This document shows, in pieces, positions 40,846-53,477 of a stretch of DNA of 64,000 nt. Below the pieces are notes generated by a model. That model saw only the letters and a program-made list of their open reading frames with translations, had not been told where the DNA came from and did not search any database. Each line of letters opens with the position of its first letter. The stretch's first letter is position 1. Origin of the DNA: Cololabis saira (Eukaryota; Chordata; Actinopteri; Beloniformes; Belonidae); assembly GCF_033807715.1 (NCBI RefSeq), contig NC_084606.1, forward strand, positions 36,274,569 through 36,338,568, given 5' to 3'. The position numbers and the translations under genes were made by a program.

Positions 40846-41796
40846 AAAGCTCTGGACTCTGGTCCCCTTTCTGAGCTTTAGCTCAAGAATAAGCGCAGTA
40901 AAAATGAGGGTGCTCCCCCGACTACTTTACCTGTTTAGGAATTCGCCTGTAGAAGTGAGTGAAACTCAGTTTAGGGAATGGGACAAATGGATCTCCAGAT
41001 TTGTTTGGCAGGGCCGGAAACCGAAATTTAAATATGCCACCCTTCAACTTCACAAGGAATTTGGGGGGATGGGTCTTCCTTGTCTAGAGAATTTTTACTA
41101 TGCTGGACAGAGAGCTCCCCTCCTATATTGGAGTAATGGAACATATGCGGCTAAGTGGAAGTTGGAGTCCAATCTGTTGTCAGATGTCTAGTAAGAAGGA
41201 CACTCATTTTCATTTACTTGAATATTGCTGTACCGCTTTATCTACTTGTCCTTTCCAAATAAAGAAACAATTATATAGAATTTGGTGAAAAGAGTTCAGA
41301 GATAGAAGAGGCGTAAAATCTCTTACCCTACCTTTAATATGAAGTAAACAGCTGATCATTCAGCAGGCCACTTGATATCTGATATCTGTTCAGTTAAAAG
41401 GTTTTGCTGCCTTGCTGAGTAGATATATTGGTGATCTTTCATGCATTTTATGATGCATTATGCATTATGTTTCTAGTGCAATACTTCTAAAGTTTCTGCC
41501 TTCACTCTAAACATCTAAACTCAGGGACTTTGAATCTAAATTATCTTTATAATACCTGTGTAATACCTATGCATGTTATTCTAATTGGAGATAAATAGAG
41601 TGTGTGTTTATCTCTGTGTGGCCGTGCGGTGGACCGTTGACTCTGGACAGGTCTAAAGCAGATACAGAGGGGATATATTATTCAAATAATGGATTTTTGT
41701 GCAGAATTTTCTAGCAGAGAACTGGAATAAGCAGATATAGATAATGAATGGAAGGATGGATGGGCGGATTTCAATTTAATTCAATAATATTCAAAA

Positions 41797-42235
41797 CACC
41801 AAGGGGAGAAGCGTTTCTATAAAATAACAGAATAAAAAATAAATTAAGCACAAGTAGCACACAATTTCAAGCCTTTGTACTTTTCTTTTTTAACCAGAAC
41901 TAGAACAAACATGAACTAATAGAAACTCTGTGTGTGTTTGAGTCTGTGTAAATGTGACAAAACATGCAAAAACAAACATTTTTCCCAAAGAATCACCCAG
42001 TGATGTCATGAGATTGACGCGTACGTGGATAAAAGGGATAAAAGAAAAGTAACAGCTCAACGTAGCCTAATGTAGCGGAGGAAGAGGAACAGTTTCTTCT
42101 TCACAAATCTACTCAAGTAAAAGTACAAAGTATAGTGATTCAAAACTACTCCTAAAAGTACAACATTTACCCAAACTTACTCAATTAAATGTAACGGAGT
42201 AAATGTAACTCGTTACTACCACCTCTGCTATTCAT
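41797..42235. mobile_element. AGAGGTGG hAT-like element fragment inside the LINE
   Basis: About 95% like 38980-39412, including CACCCAGTGATGTCATGAG and the end TACTACCACCTCTG. Confidence 0.7.
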
Positions 42236-43099
42236 ACATTAAAATAAAATGTGAGAAGGAAGGAGGGATAACTATACCGGAGGAAGAATGAACAATGATT
42301 TGGAAGTATCGATGGACCTGTACCAGCTCACAGAAGTATTGAGGTATTTTATTTCACCCTCCCAGAACTCTCATTATGATAATAACTCCTCTGTCTGTTG
42401 GAGAAACTGTGGGAATCCAAATGCAAACCATTACCATGATTTCTGGGACTGCCCTGTCATAAAGAATTACTGGAAAGAGATACACAAAGCCCTACAGGAT
42501 ATCTGCAAATGCAAAATACTCCTCGAGAGTAAGACCATGTTTTTTGGACACATACCTCAGGACTGGCCAAAAGGAGATACACATTTAATGAATATCGTGC
42601 TAGTGGCCGGTAAAAAGACTATTACAAGGAAATTGTTATCACACGGGAGCCCAATTTTAAAGGTATGGATGGAAATTACAATGGACATTTATAAAATGCA
42701 GAAGATAACAGCATTTATTAATTATAAATTGGAGAAATTCACCTCATACTGGGGAAACTGGGTCAACTACGTCACGCCCCATAGCCCTGATTTTATTTTC
42801 TCAAGTCAATTATTGTGTTATGTTGAAAAGATCACTCCCCACTTGTACATAGTAGTTTTTGGTAGTAGTTTGTCTTTCTTTTCATTGTTTGGACATAAAA
42901 CAAAAACATTACTCTGACATTTAGGACAGACAACAGATGTATGATGTATGCATACATGATGTACCGGATGTGAATGTCTAATGCTGAATGTCAATAAAAA
43001 AAGAAGAAGAAAAAAAGAAAGAAAGAAATGTAAATATAGAGACCTAAACCACTCTCAGAGTAATCAATCACCGTGCAATAATAATAATAACAATTAAAT

Positions 43100-43292
43100 C
43101 TGCAAGCAGCGATGAACGGGACCTCGCGCGTGCAATTTCCACCAATTGAGGTCAAGGACTCAATACCGAGTCCGATGACACCACCCACAAATCTCTATGT
43201 CAAACCATTCAAAAGTTATAGCAGAAAATAAGGACAACCATCAGAATAAGGGGCGGGGCTAATTTTCACCAATTATGGTCAAAGACTCAATA

Positions 43293-43325
<33 letters not shown>

Positions 43326-43471
43326 TTGTCTGCACACATATTATTGATTGATACCATGACGGTAGAAACCAAAAGTGTATATATGTGCATTATTACTGTA
43401 TGTAATATATACATATATATACGCACACATATGCGTACACATACATAAATATACACATACAAACCCAGTGT

Positions 43472-43510
<39 letters not shown>

Positions 43511-43791
43511 GGGGGGGGTGACGACATCCACTGCCAATCCAGGAAGCAGGAACACACGGAGACACACGTCAAGCACTGGAAATCTGCAACAAAAAACCAC
43601 AAACAAAGCACGAAACCGGCACGGAGCCATCCAAAACACGAACAGCAATCGACCTAAATCTTGAGATCTGATCGCAGTCTGAGCTAAGCTATCGCTACCG
43701 CTACCTAAACCCAAAAACTAGAGAGCCAGCATGCAGGTGAACAAGCCAGTGTGTATGTCTATGTGTGTGTGTGTGTATGTATATGATCATG

Positions 43792-43827
<36 letters not shown>

Positions 43828-44548
43828 CATGTGACTAAATGACTATATGTGTGTATGTGTGTGTGTGTGTGTGTGTGTAATAAACCAAACAAAGCTCCAC
43901 CTCAAAGACTCAATACCGAGTCCGATGACACCACCCATGACTCTCTATGTCAAACCATTCAAAAGTTATGGCAGAATTACATATCGGCCAATCAGCTACT
44001 AGTATCACTTCCTGTTTAGCGTTGAAGCTTGACGCGGCGCCACGGCCACGCCATTTCACGAAAACTCACGATTTTGATAACTTTTCATCGTTAACGTCTT
44101 TTGTGTCTCCTGAGCGAGTTTTATGTTGAACGGACGATCCTGCTAGGAGGAGTTTGTTAAAGTACGACACGTGAAAATGGTATAAAATGCGCCAAAATGA
44201 CACGATTAATTCAAAATGGCCGACTTCCTGTTGGGTTTCGGCCATGGCGCCAAGAGACTTTTCTTTAAGTTGCGACATGATACAGGTGTGTACCGATTTT
44301 CGTGCATGTACATCAAACCGTACGTTTTCTAGGGGGCGCTGTTGAGCCATTAGGCCACGCCCCTTTTTGACACTATTAGAATACATAATTTTTCGCCACA
44401 TGGGACGTGCGTGCCAAGTTTCACAACTTTTCGAGTAAGTTATGCGCCTCAAAAACGCGATTGTTTTCGGATAAGAGAATAATAATAATAATCTTTCTGA
44501 TTTCAATAGGGCTTCGCACAAGCCTTGCTGGTGCTCGGTCCCTAATAA
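43100..44548. repeat. family R repeats with microsatellites between
   Basis: Family R at 43100-43262 and 43905-44548 (CATTCAAAAGTTATGGCAGA; ends GCTCGGTCCCTAATAATA). Between them lie poly(T) runs (43286-43322, 43470-43510), a (TA/CA) stretch near 43378-43450, and (TG)n at 43750-43880. No coding content. Confidence 0.7.
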
Positions 44549-44729
44549 TAACAATAATGATAATAACACAATCATATACTGTAACAATGCACCTTTCAAT
44601 AATCATGTCTACCTCATAATGCTGCACCTTTCACTTTTTAAAAATTGTAGGCCTATATATGTTAATAAGAGCTGTCATTTGTCTATTGCCTATTTACTGT
44701 ACAGTGAGCGAAAATGACTGAGTCAAATT

Positions 44730-45769
44730 CCATGTCCTGTTTGACCTGACTTTTTACTTTTACTTGAGTAGATTTGTGAAGAAGAAACTGTTCCTCTTAC
44801 TCCGCTACATTAGGCTACGTTGAGCTGTTACTTTTCTTGTATCCATTTTATCCGCGTACGCGTCAATCTCATGACATTTACACAGACTCAAACACACACA
44901 GAGTTTCTATGAGTTCATGTTTGTTCTAGTTCTGCCTGGTTAAAAAAGAAAAGTACAAAGGCTTGAAATTTTGCGCTACTTGTGCTTAATTTATTTTTTT
45001 ATTCCGTTATTATTTTATTTATTTATTATTTATTAAAGTACTTGAATTTACTTTAAGATTATTTTAATTTAAGCTACTTTTTAGTTTTTATTAATTTTAA
45101 TTTATTTTATTTTAATTGGCAGCACGGTGGCTTAGTGGTTAGCACTGTTGCCTCACAGCAAGAAGGTCCCGGGTTCGACTCCCAGGCCCGGCAGGGGCCT
45201 TTCTGTGTGGAGTTTGCATGTTCTCCCCGTGCTTGCGTGGGTTCTCTCCGGGTACTCCGGCTTCCTCCCACAGTCCAAAAACATGCATGCTAGGTTAATT
45301 GGTGATTCTAAAATTTTGCCCGTAGGTGTGAGCGTGAGTGTGGTTGTGAGCATGGTTTGTGTGTCTATATGTGGCCCTGTGATGGACTGGTGACCTGTCC
45401 AGGGTGTAACCCCTGCCTCTCACCTAAAATGAGCTGGGATAGGCTCCAGCAGACCCCCGTGACCCCGCAAGGGATAAAGCGGGTAAGATAATGGATGGAT
45501 GGATGGATATTTTATTTTATTGATTTAATTTGCCTCAAGATGATTATTTTGTACTTTTGTCTGTTTGAATGGTTGTGTTAAAAAAATAAATCAGACGTTA
45601 CTCAACAGTTACTCAGTACTTGAGTAGTTTTTTTCACCAAGTACTGTTTTACTTTTACTCAAGTAATTATTTGGATGACTACTTTTTACTTCTACTTGAG
45701 TCATATTATTCTAAAGTAACAGTACTTTTACTTGAGTACTTTTACTTGGCTACTCTCTACCCACCTCTG
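44730..45769 (-). mobile_element. AGAGGTGG hAT-like element, inverted copy carrying a SINE
   Basis: Reverse-complement relative of 38829-39412. The right end is GTAGAG-type CTACCCACCTCTG at 45769. It is rich in TACTTTTACTTGAGTA and is interrupted by the SINE 45118-45508. Confidence 0.65.
45118..45508 (+). mobile_element. tRNA-headed SINE of Mermaid/V-SINE type
   Basis: The head GGCAGCACGGTGGCTTAGTG GTTAGC (A box) and GGTCCCGGGTTCGACTCC (B box) form an internal Pol III promoter. The body has GGAGTTTGCATGTTCTCCCC, and the tail is (GGAT)n. AT-rich flanks (ATTTTATTTTAATT, ATTTTATTTTATT) are the probable target duplication. Confidence 0.88.
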
Positions 45770-46400
45770 ATGGTAATGAAATGTAACTATGGAGACCAGG
45801 GGCCTCATTTATAAAAGAGTGTGTAGGATTCATACTAAAAGTGCACGTGCACCTGTAACAGAGTTGGAAAATCCCACTTTAATCATTTTTGTTTTCAAAT
45901 TATATTTAGGGATTTTATTTATCATTTATTTATTTTGTTGAATGTTTGTGAATTTTATCTAAATTAGTTGTTTTATTTTATTGTTATTTTTATTTGCGTA
46001 TTTTGAGGAAACTGCCTTTTTGGCTCTACCCTCTTTTTGTACCTCCTGGGCTTCCGTAGGTCTTTACTTCAGCTCCTCAGTGCTGCGTTGCTCTTATGAG
46101 TGGAAGTTGTGTTGGGAACTGCTGCTGCTTTTCTTAACAGATTTCTTTAAGAAATTGTCCATATATGTTGATATTTTTGGCGCATGTTGTATACTTTAAA
46201 TACTACTGACATTACGTGGCTGTTTTGTGTTGTTTTGATGATTTAATATGCTTTTTGTGGATGTTTTTGTTTTCTCGCCCTTTTTGTACAGCGGCGGGCG
46301 GTAACCGGTTTAAACCAGTAGGTGGCAGTGTAAACCAGACGGCGCTGCAGAGCCTCGATCTGAGTGTTCACTTTCCCGTTTTTGTTTTGTTTGTTCAGGG

Positions 46401-46592
46401 AGCAGGAGTTTAAAAGAGGGTCCAGAAGACTTATTCTTGTATTTTTCTGTCTTCTGCAGGTATGTTTCCTTTGTCAAATTAATTGTTTTTATTGTGTTTA
46501 AATTAGAGAGTGCTGCGTTGCTCTGATGAGTGAAGCAGGAGTTTAAAAGAGGGTCCAGAAGACTTATTCTTGTATTTTTCTGTCTTCTGCAG
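46401..46592. repeat. identical 59-bp direct repeats
   Basis: 46401-46459 and 46534-46592 are identical (AGCAGGAGTTTAAAAGAGGG ... GTCTTCTGCAG). A related GTGCTGCGTTGCTCT phrase precedes the second copy and also occurs at 46081. Origin unclear. Confidence 0.8.
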
Positions 46593-46859
46593 AATTAAAA
46601 GTAGCAAAACCAATTCATGACTCATAATTTCTTGCAACGGATCCAAACCTGTTACACACCCAAAAGCTGAAAATGGCGGGCGCAAAAAAAAATCCGGATT
46701 TATAAAACCGTGTGCACGCACACTTGCACGCAATGTTCACTTTATAAATCACAGTCCAGATGGAAGGTTGCGCAGGTGAATTTTCCTCATATCTCGCCCT
46801 CTACACGCCCACTTCATACCATAAATGGTCAATACAAACTACTCCATGACTGTATTTGC

Positions 46860-49800
46860 TAGGGGTGTGAATCTCTCCCTTACAAGACGATGCGATACGT
46901 ATCCGATATATGGGCTCCGATGCGATTCAGGGACGATACATTTTATAGACCAGACGATTCGATCCGATACGATTTGGTACAATTTCGATGCAATTCGATT
47001 TTGTGGAATTTGATGCAATGTCATGCGATTCGATACGATACGGTGCGATCTGATATATTAATACATTTTTCAAAACTTTTCATTAAAAAGCTCAAGCAAG
47101 TAACAAATTGATATTATCTCATAAAGGACTATGGGAAAACAAAATAAAAAATACCTTTGTAAAGAAAGGCGGATGTCTGGATGACAAATGAATCATGTCA
47201 TTATGTTTATTATTCCAATACTAAACAGTAAACACCAACATGAGTACAAATACAAAACTATAAACTACTGTACTATACATTCTGACATGGAATGGAAGTC
47301 TCTGTCTCACACACCTATTTCTAAGAGATTCACTTTGGCAGGTACTTACTTTGTCAGGTGGAGAAATATGAAATATAAAGGTCTAGAAAATAAGGCTTAG
47401 CCCTCTTCAGGCTTCAGTACAGTGCAAAATTATTGTACTTTGCAAAGCTCCAAACTAACAATGAAAATCTCCTCAAAATTCCTCAACAACGCCACAAATC
47501 AGATCACAAAATTAAACTATAAAATGAGCCTGCTGTTATGTCAAAATCAATTTCACAGAGATCCACTTTCTAACTCCACAATGTCATAAAGTAAAATAAC
47601 ACTACAGTAAACTGCAACATTTGAGTGCAAACAGTATGAACTGCAATAAAGTGACTAACAGAACTTGAACAAAATATATTTACTTATTTAGTACATTCAT
47701 TGCCTTGATAGCGTGAGGTAACTTTGTACTTGAGGTAACTTTGTACTCTTCCTGAGGTAAATCTATACCTGTATAGAGTTCAGTGCATCATCAGTGCAAC
47801 ATCTGCCATTAAAGCATACTGAGAAATAACTAGCAGCATACAATATTACATTGTACATTTAAGGTGCCTTTGTATTTATTTAACTGATAGATAAACTAAC
47901 TGAATGCAGCATTAGCTCTTCTTACTATGAACACAGTGCAAGCTACCACCAATTTTACAATCACATGTGCTGTGTGTCATGTCACGTAGGCCTATAGGCT
48001 ACTTTAAGTACTTTTTCTTTTCAAGATTCTTCTTGAGGAAAACCAATTGATCAATATGTTCATGTGAGAGTACACTGCGTTGGGCAGTAACGACATCTCC
48101 TGCAGTGCTGAAGACCCTTTCTGATGCCACACTGGTGCCTGGTATGCAGAGGTATCTCTTTGCAAGAGATGACAGCAGTGGCAGGTCCACCTGTTTTTTC
48201 CACCACTGCAGTGGGTCCTCGTCCAGGTCCAACGGATCCCGCTGTTTGTACCTTTGAGAATCAAGAGGGTTTATAAATGATTTGCCGTACACTCCTGCAG
48301 GTTCAAGCAGTTGCATTGCAAATGAATACTGCTATTGCAATATTGAATATTGCTATGACTGTAGTATGTTCCACAAGACTACCAATGAAATATACACAGG
48401 ACAGGATAACTAATTGTATTGGGGAAAAAATAAAGATAAATAAAGTTAAAGTAATATTAAGATTAATGTTAAGAATTACCTTGTTACTTCCTCGCTAGCT
48501 TTCTCCCTTGAGGTTCTCACTGTTGCTCTCACTTGGAAGAGTTCTCCGAACAGTTGTTTTAATGCCCCACTTTTCTTCTTTTTGCGAGGAGGGTCATCAT
48601 CTGAAATACAAAATAAATTACTGGGTATTCAATTCATTGATACAACAAGCCATCACTCTTGAACACTTTTCTCAGTCTGTTCACAGTATATAAAACACAC
48701 CTTTTGGCTCATCCTTGATCTGGGGACTAACGATGCTGTCTGGTTCTCCAGGAGCAGGGCCAGGGCCAGGGTCTCTCTGAGGGGGATCTGTCTCCATTGG
48801 ATCACTCTGAACTGGATGTTCATCTGGACTGTTTACTGCTTCCTAATGACAAATGAAATGCATAAAGTCACAGATAAGATTAACAATCAGAGAAATTATT
48901 ACCATTTAACTATTTTTATAACAAAAAGGCTAATATTATATAATATACCAGCAGCAAATTACATTCCGGCTTTGATAGAATTAGAATATATACTGTAATA
49001 ATAATTAATATAGTGTGAATGTGAATGACTAGCATCAGCAATACATCCGATCCCAGCTATGTTAGAATGCACTATAATAATATTTCATATTATATTGAAT
49101 GAGTGTGCCTGTTAAGATTACCTTGTCTAGGGCGGCAGCTTCATCTATCAGTCTGAGGAAGATTCTCTCAACCTCATGGTCACTCAAGAATGGCAGCATC
49201 TTGAAACGAGGGTCCAGAGCTGACGCAGTGTAGATGAGGTCATGGACACCTGTGTAACGATTCTCAAAGTCCTCCCTGAACACCTTCTTCATGGCAGCAA
49301 TGAGTGATGTGTCGTCATCAGATGCCTCAAAGTTCTTTGCAAGCTGAGTTTGGTATGGGGCAATCATGGAGAGTGTGGGCTGCTCATCTTCACACATAGA
49401 AGTGGTTATAACTTTAACAGGTGTCATCAGCTTGACTATGTCTTAAGCATCCATGAGTTCAGCGCTCTTGAGAGTGTTCTTGTTCACATCCTCCCCTTTT
49501 CTGACCTCCCTGGACAGGAGAGTGGCAGTAACTGCAGGTTCCAGTTCTATGAAGCGCTCTAGCATGTCAAGTGAGCTATTCCAGTGGGTGGAAACATCAT
49601 GGATTCGTTTTTTCTCTGCCTTAACTTGTAGCATATCTTTCTGTTTCACACGCAGGATTTCAGCTGCTGTTGTGTTGCGATGCATAAAGCCAACCACCTT
49701 TCTCACTTTGCCCAAAAGGTTTGCAGCAGTTTCTACTTTGAAGGCTTTCTGTGAGGCCAGATTTAATGTGTGAGCAAAGCATCCAAGGTGCACACTCATG

Positions 49801-50921
49801 TCTGCCTCCCTTCCAGCTACTACCATGTTTTTTGCATTATCAGTTACCAGGGCTGGATCTTTATCAGCAATGTTCCATTCAGCACAGGCTTCTTTCAGTA
49901 AAGCTCCCAACTTTTTACCTGTGTGTGATTCATTGAAAACTCTTGTCTGTAACGTGTGGCTTTTTAACTTCCAGTCCGGGGAGATGTGGTGCGCTGTGAT
50001 CGTCACATAGGAGTTTATTTGCACGCGACGTCCAAGCATCTGTTGTTATGGCTACTCGCTTTGCATTTGCCAATTCTTGTTCCACTTCGCCCTTGACTTT
50101 ATTGTACAATGCTGGCACACATTTGTCGGTGAAATGTGCTCTACTTGGTATGTTGTATCGCGGCTCCAACGTATGTATCAATGCACGAAAGCCCTCGTTC
50201 TCAACCACACTATATGGTCGTAAGTCCTGGGCAATAAAACGGACGATAGCATCCGTGATTTGCTTTGCCCTCGGCGAGTTGTGGGGAATTTCTGACTGGA
50301 AATACTGTGTAATACCTTTGTCGTCGTGTGTGCTCTTGCTTGTTGTACGGCTGCTACTTGCGGGTTCCTCCTCCTCAATTCCATGTTTTCTTTTTAGGTG
50401 AGTCGTCATATTTGTCGTGCTGCTCTTGTATGGAACCGCCGTTCTGCATACCTTACAAATGGCCATAGTTTTGTCCAGTTTTCCTCCCTTTTTATAAAAT
50501 CCAAACGTCTTCCAAACAAAAGATTTAAGATGTGTTCCTCCACTGTATATTGGTTCTCCGTTATCGTCTGCCATGATGCTCAATGCTGCAGCTACTGTTT
50601 GTGTGTGTTTACGTTCGCTCATGTGTAGCACATTTTACAGCGTCATGCCGTGGTGATATGCGCGCGCCGGTGTCCTGCGCCGGAAGTAGGAAAGGAGCAG
50701 ATCTCCAAGCTCACAACCTGCCGTAATGCAACGCACTGTGGGCTTGTATATCTGTATTTTTACCGCAGTTACTCGGTGCATCGATTCCCAACGCTAGGAC
50801 CGAACCAACGTCCCGTTTATGCTTTATTTGGTCCGATACAGTTCAACGTGCACCGATGTAGTCGCATCGTTGGTGTTAAACACTGATTAACGATGCATAT
50901 CGATATTTTTTGACACTCCTA
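46860..50921 (-). mobile_element. 4.06-kb ZBED-type hAT transposon, exact 8-bp duplication
   Basis: Flanked by GTATTTGC on both sides (46852-46859, 50922-50929). The ends TAGGGGTGTGAA and TAGGAGTGTCAA are imperfect inverted repeats. It encodes the spliced transposase at 47999-50631. 46870-47998 is AT-rich 3' non-coding sequence with TIR-proximal ATCCGATACG-like repeats. Confidence 0.92.
47999..50631 (-). pseudogene. hAT transposase, ZBED1-like, with one frameshift and one stop
   Basis: Exons: 49122-50631, 48701-48842, 48480-48600, 47999-48251; the last three join in phase. Seen in order: a BED zinc finger in the first 100 residues (W-x-F, C-K-V-C, H-x4-H), the first catalytic Asp in ITTDAWTS, the second in LVTDNAKNM with the conserved CFAH, and the C-terminal dimerisation block (PLQWWKKQ, TSVASERVFSTAGD). 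One extra base near 50020 shifts frame just after the first catalytic Asp. An in-frame TAA lies at 49443-49445, between the LMDA and DIVKLM codons. The copy is therefore inactive, but only slightly decayed. The element moves DNA by cut-and-paste. Confidence 0.88.
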
Positions 50922-51317
50922 GTATTTGCATATAAATGATCCTGCTGAGCATGCGCAGCGGCACCTGCAGTCTGTTTCTGCTGCGTCAGGATGAATGAGA
51001 CGTGTCCATCCACCGTGCCACTAAATTTCACGGAGACTGAGAGGGAGATGTTGTGGATGAGGTGGAGGACAGGAAAACCACATTATTTGGTGGTCATAGT
51101 AAAAGTAGAAAAAGTATATAAATAGTATAAAATAAAGCGAGTGAGCGGCAGCACGTCGTTGCTGCGCTGTAAACGCCATGAGTGCCACGGACAGATGGTG
51201 CAGAAAAAAAAGAAGTGGTGTGATTTGAAGGTGGAGGCCAAGAGGTACGGAGCCCCTAAAGGGACACAGATTTTTTTTAATATTTATAATGAGTTTTACG
51301 TGCGTGCGTGAAACCTT

Positions 51318-51438
51318 TAAGGCTGATTTATGGTTCCGCGTTACACCAACGCAGAGCCTACGGCGTAGGTGCGCGTCGCTGTGTACCCTACGGCATAGGC
51401 TCTGCGTCGTTTTAAAGCAGAACCCTAATTTAGGCTTA
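51318..51438. mobile_element. family G MITE, copy 7
   Basis: AGGCTGATTTATGGTTCCGC, CTACGGCGTAGGTGC, then a diverged right arm ending AATTTAGGCTT. Confidence 0.75.
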
Positions 51439-51447
51439 CACGTGCGC

Positions 51448-51449
<2 letters not shown>

Positions 51450-51490
<41 letters not shown>

Positions 51491-52665
51491 ATTTAATTTA
51501 TAATGCACTTTCCATTCGGAGAATGGTACAAGAGAAAAAAAAAATCATTGATCATAGCTGGCGTATGATTTGCTGAAAAGGTGGGTTTTAAGCCCTCTCT
51601 TAAAAGAGTCAATTGACTTTGGTTCTCTCAGGTGGGCGGGGAGGGCATTCCACAGTTTAGGGGCAACGGAGCAGAAGGCCCGGTCACCCATAGTGACCAG
51701 TTTAGTCTTGGTGGGTTTGAGGAGGTTGTTCTTGTTTGCTGAACGGGTGCGGGTGGGGGGCTGAGTATGGATCAGCTCCTTGAGGTAAGGGGGAGCGTTG
51801 CCATGGACGCATTGGTAGGTGAGTAGGGAGCTTTTGTATTCTGTCCGGGAGGAGATGGGGAGCCAGTGTAGTGAGTGGTGGATGGGAGTGATGTGGTCGT
51901 ATTTACACTCCCATCAGGATCCTAGCAGCACTGTTCTGAATGTATTTGAGCTTTTTAAGGCTCTTGCTTGGGATCCCGATGAGAAGTGCGTTGCAGTAAT
52001 CGAGCCTGGAGGAGATGAAGGCGTGGACCAGTTTTTCGGGCATCTTTCGGGGACAGGATGGGGCGGAGTTTGGCGATGTTTTTGAGGTGGAAGAAGGATC
52101 TTTGACGGAGGTGATTGATGTGGGCCTCATAGTTGAGGTGGGGGTCCATTCTAACGCCAAGGTTGGTAATGACAGATGACAGTGGGATATCCTGGCCAGA
52201 AAAGGTGATGCAGGTGATGGGGGATGACTTAATGTGGTGTGGGGTGCCGATGAGCATGGCTTCTGTTTTGCCGCTGTTGAGTTGTAGAAAGTGTTGTTTC
52301 ATCCACGCCTTGATCTCCTCCAGGCAGATGGTGAGTGTGGCTGAGGATGACTCTGCAGCAGATGGGTCCAGTTTTATGTATAGCTGTGTGTCATCAGCAT
52401 AGCAGTGGAAAGCCAAGCCGTGCCTGCTGATGACACTGCCGAGGGGAAGCATGTACAGGGTGAAGAGGGTGGGGCCGAGTACAGATCCCTGAGGGACACC
52501 ACAGGTGACGGGCTGGGTCCGGGATTTAACGCCTCCCAAGGAGATGCACTCGGTCCTTTCGGTGAGATAGGATCTGAACCAGTCCAGGGCGGTATTGCGA
52601 AGTCTGATGGTGGAGTGAAGGCGGTGTAGCAGGATGGTGTGGTCAACTGTGTCAACTGCGTAAAG
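51450..52665 (-). pseudogene. L2/Maui-type LINE reverse-transcriptase fragment
   Basis: A minus-strand frame has SGVPQGSVLGP-type (CGVPQGSVLGPTLFTLYM), the catalytic FHCYADDTQLY, and further on LWNALPAHLREP and FKRGLKTHLF, with a frameshift near 52000. It ends in the L2-type 3' tail with (ATT)n at 51450-51490. 5'-truncated and inactive. Confidence 0.85.
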
Positions 52666-52690
52666 GTTTCACGCGCGCATGTAAAACTCA

Positions 52691-53477
52691 TTATATATAT
52701 AAATCGCTCATGTTTGGATTTCAAATTAAAGCAAGTAAAAAACATATATATATAAAGACATATATATTGCCAAACTTGTGTGTCAGTGTGTGTTATGTGT
52801 TTATTCCTCAAAAAGAACATAAAAATGGGGCGCTTGTAATGTCATGAACCGCTTGAAATCCCAGTGCGCATGTGCGGTGGCTCGCTCGTCAAGCCCTGCA
52901 ACCCATCTCTCCTCCAGTAAAAGGGGGTTTTTATAGGATAAATCTTGTGCCGGAAGTAAATTTGTATTCTTTATATCTGAATGTGAATCATTCAATTTGA
53001 ACCTGAATTGATTTGAATCATTGCTTTTAAAATTTGATTCTGAACGGACTTATTTCAACTTGAATCTATGGGTTTGAATGTGTATCCCGATAAAATCAAA
53101 ACTGTATTTCATGTTCTAATTAATTCTCAATTTTCAGTTTCGCTTCTCTTTATTCAAATTTAGTTTTTCTATAAAATTTTCTGTGCCACACATCCGGGTC
53201 CTCGCGTCAGGCAAAACTAGTCGAACGCAGATGGGGAGAAGTCGCTTTTACGATAGTCGATACCTGGCGTAAACACCTGGGGGACTGATGTCCATAGACA
53301 TATATACATATTTGCATATATGTCTATGGTGATGTCCAGCGACCATCGGGCCGTCGCCCATGTTTGTGAATAACTTAATAACAGAAATGACAACAGGAAC
53401 AGGAAGATTATAGCTTGCCACTGAAATCTCACACTTCCACCCTAATGAGTAGAAAAAACAGTACGTGAGATTTTTTA
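52691..53477. other. unassigned stretch with a short perfect hairpin
   Basis: No gene or repeat family recognised. 53292-53329 is an inverted repeat (CCATAGACATATAT and ATATATGTCTATGG) with a loop of about 10 bp. Confidence 0.5.

Larger units (their letters stand above)
39413..42995 (+). pseudogene. L1/Tx1-like LINE ORF2, interrupted twice
   Basis: Collinear pieces on the plus strand. 39413-39761 has the reverse-transcriptase catalytic box LADDVLFCLGE. 40846-41290 has SSRISAVKMRVLPRLLYLF and FVWQGRKPKF. 42288-42917 has the C-terminal Cys box (CWRNCGNPNANHYHDFWDC) and ends before an A-rich tail at about 42995. It is interrupted at 39762-40845 and 41797-42235 by DNA elements, and has several stops. 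Inactive copy. Confidence 0.75.
45797..51190. mobile_element. DNA element split by the ZBED hAT transposon
   Basis: The left part (45797-46859, starting GGGGCCTCATTTATAAA) and right part (50930-51190) rejoin exactly when the hAT element is removed. The joined form matches 63400-63775 (TTTGCATATAAATGA then GAGCATGCGCAGCG). TIRs resemble Harbinger-type ends; not proven. Confidence 0.65.
51243..52690. mobile_element. second MITE of the TACGGAGCCCCTAAAGGG family, enclosing an L2 fragment
   Basis: The left end TACGGAGCCCCTAAAGGGAC is intact. The right side keeps GGTTTCACGCGCGCATGTAA AACTCATTATA but lacks the terminal CCCTTTAGGGG. It holds family-G copy 7 and an L2 LINE piece. Confidence 0.6.

Noticed and set aside
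43259..43714. 151-codon minus-strand frame with poly-Lys
   Set aside because: Runs through two poly(T) tracts and a TA/CA microsatellite.
45118..45190. tRNA gene
   Set aside because: The A and B boxes are the head of a SINE: the cloverleaf is not maintained and the SINE body follows.
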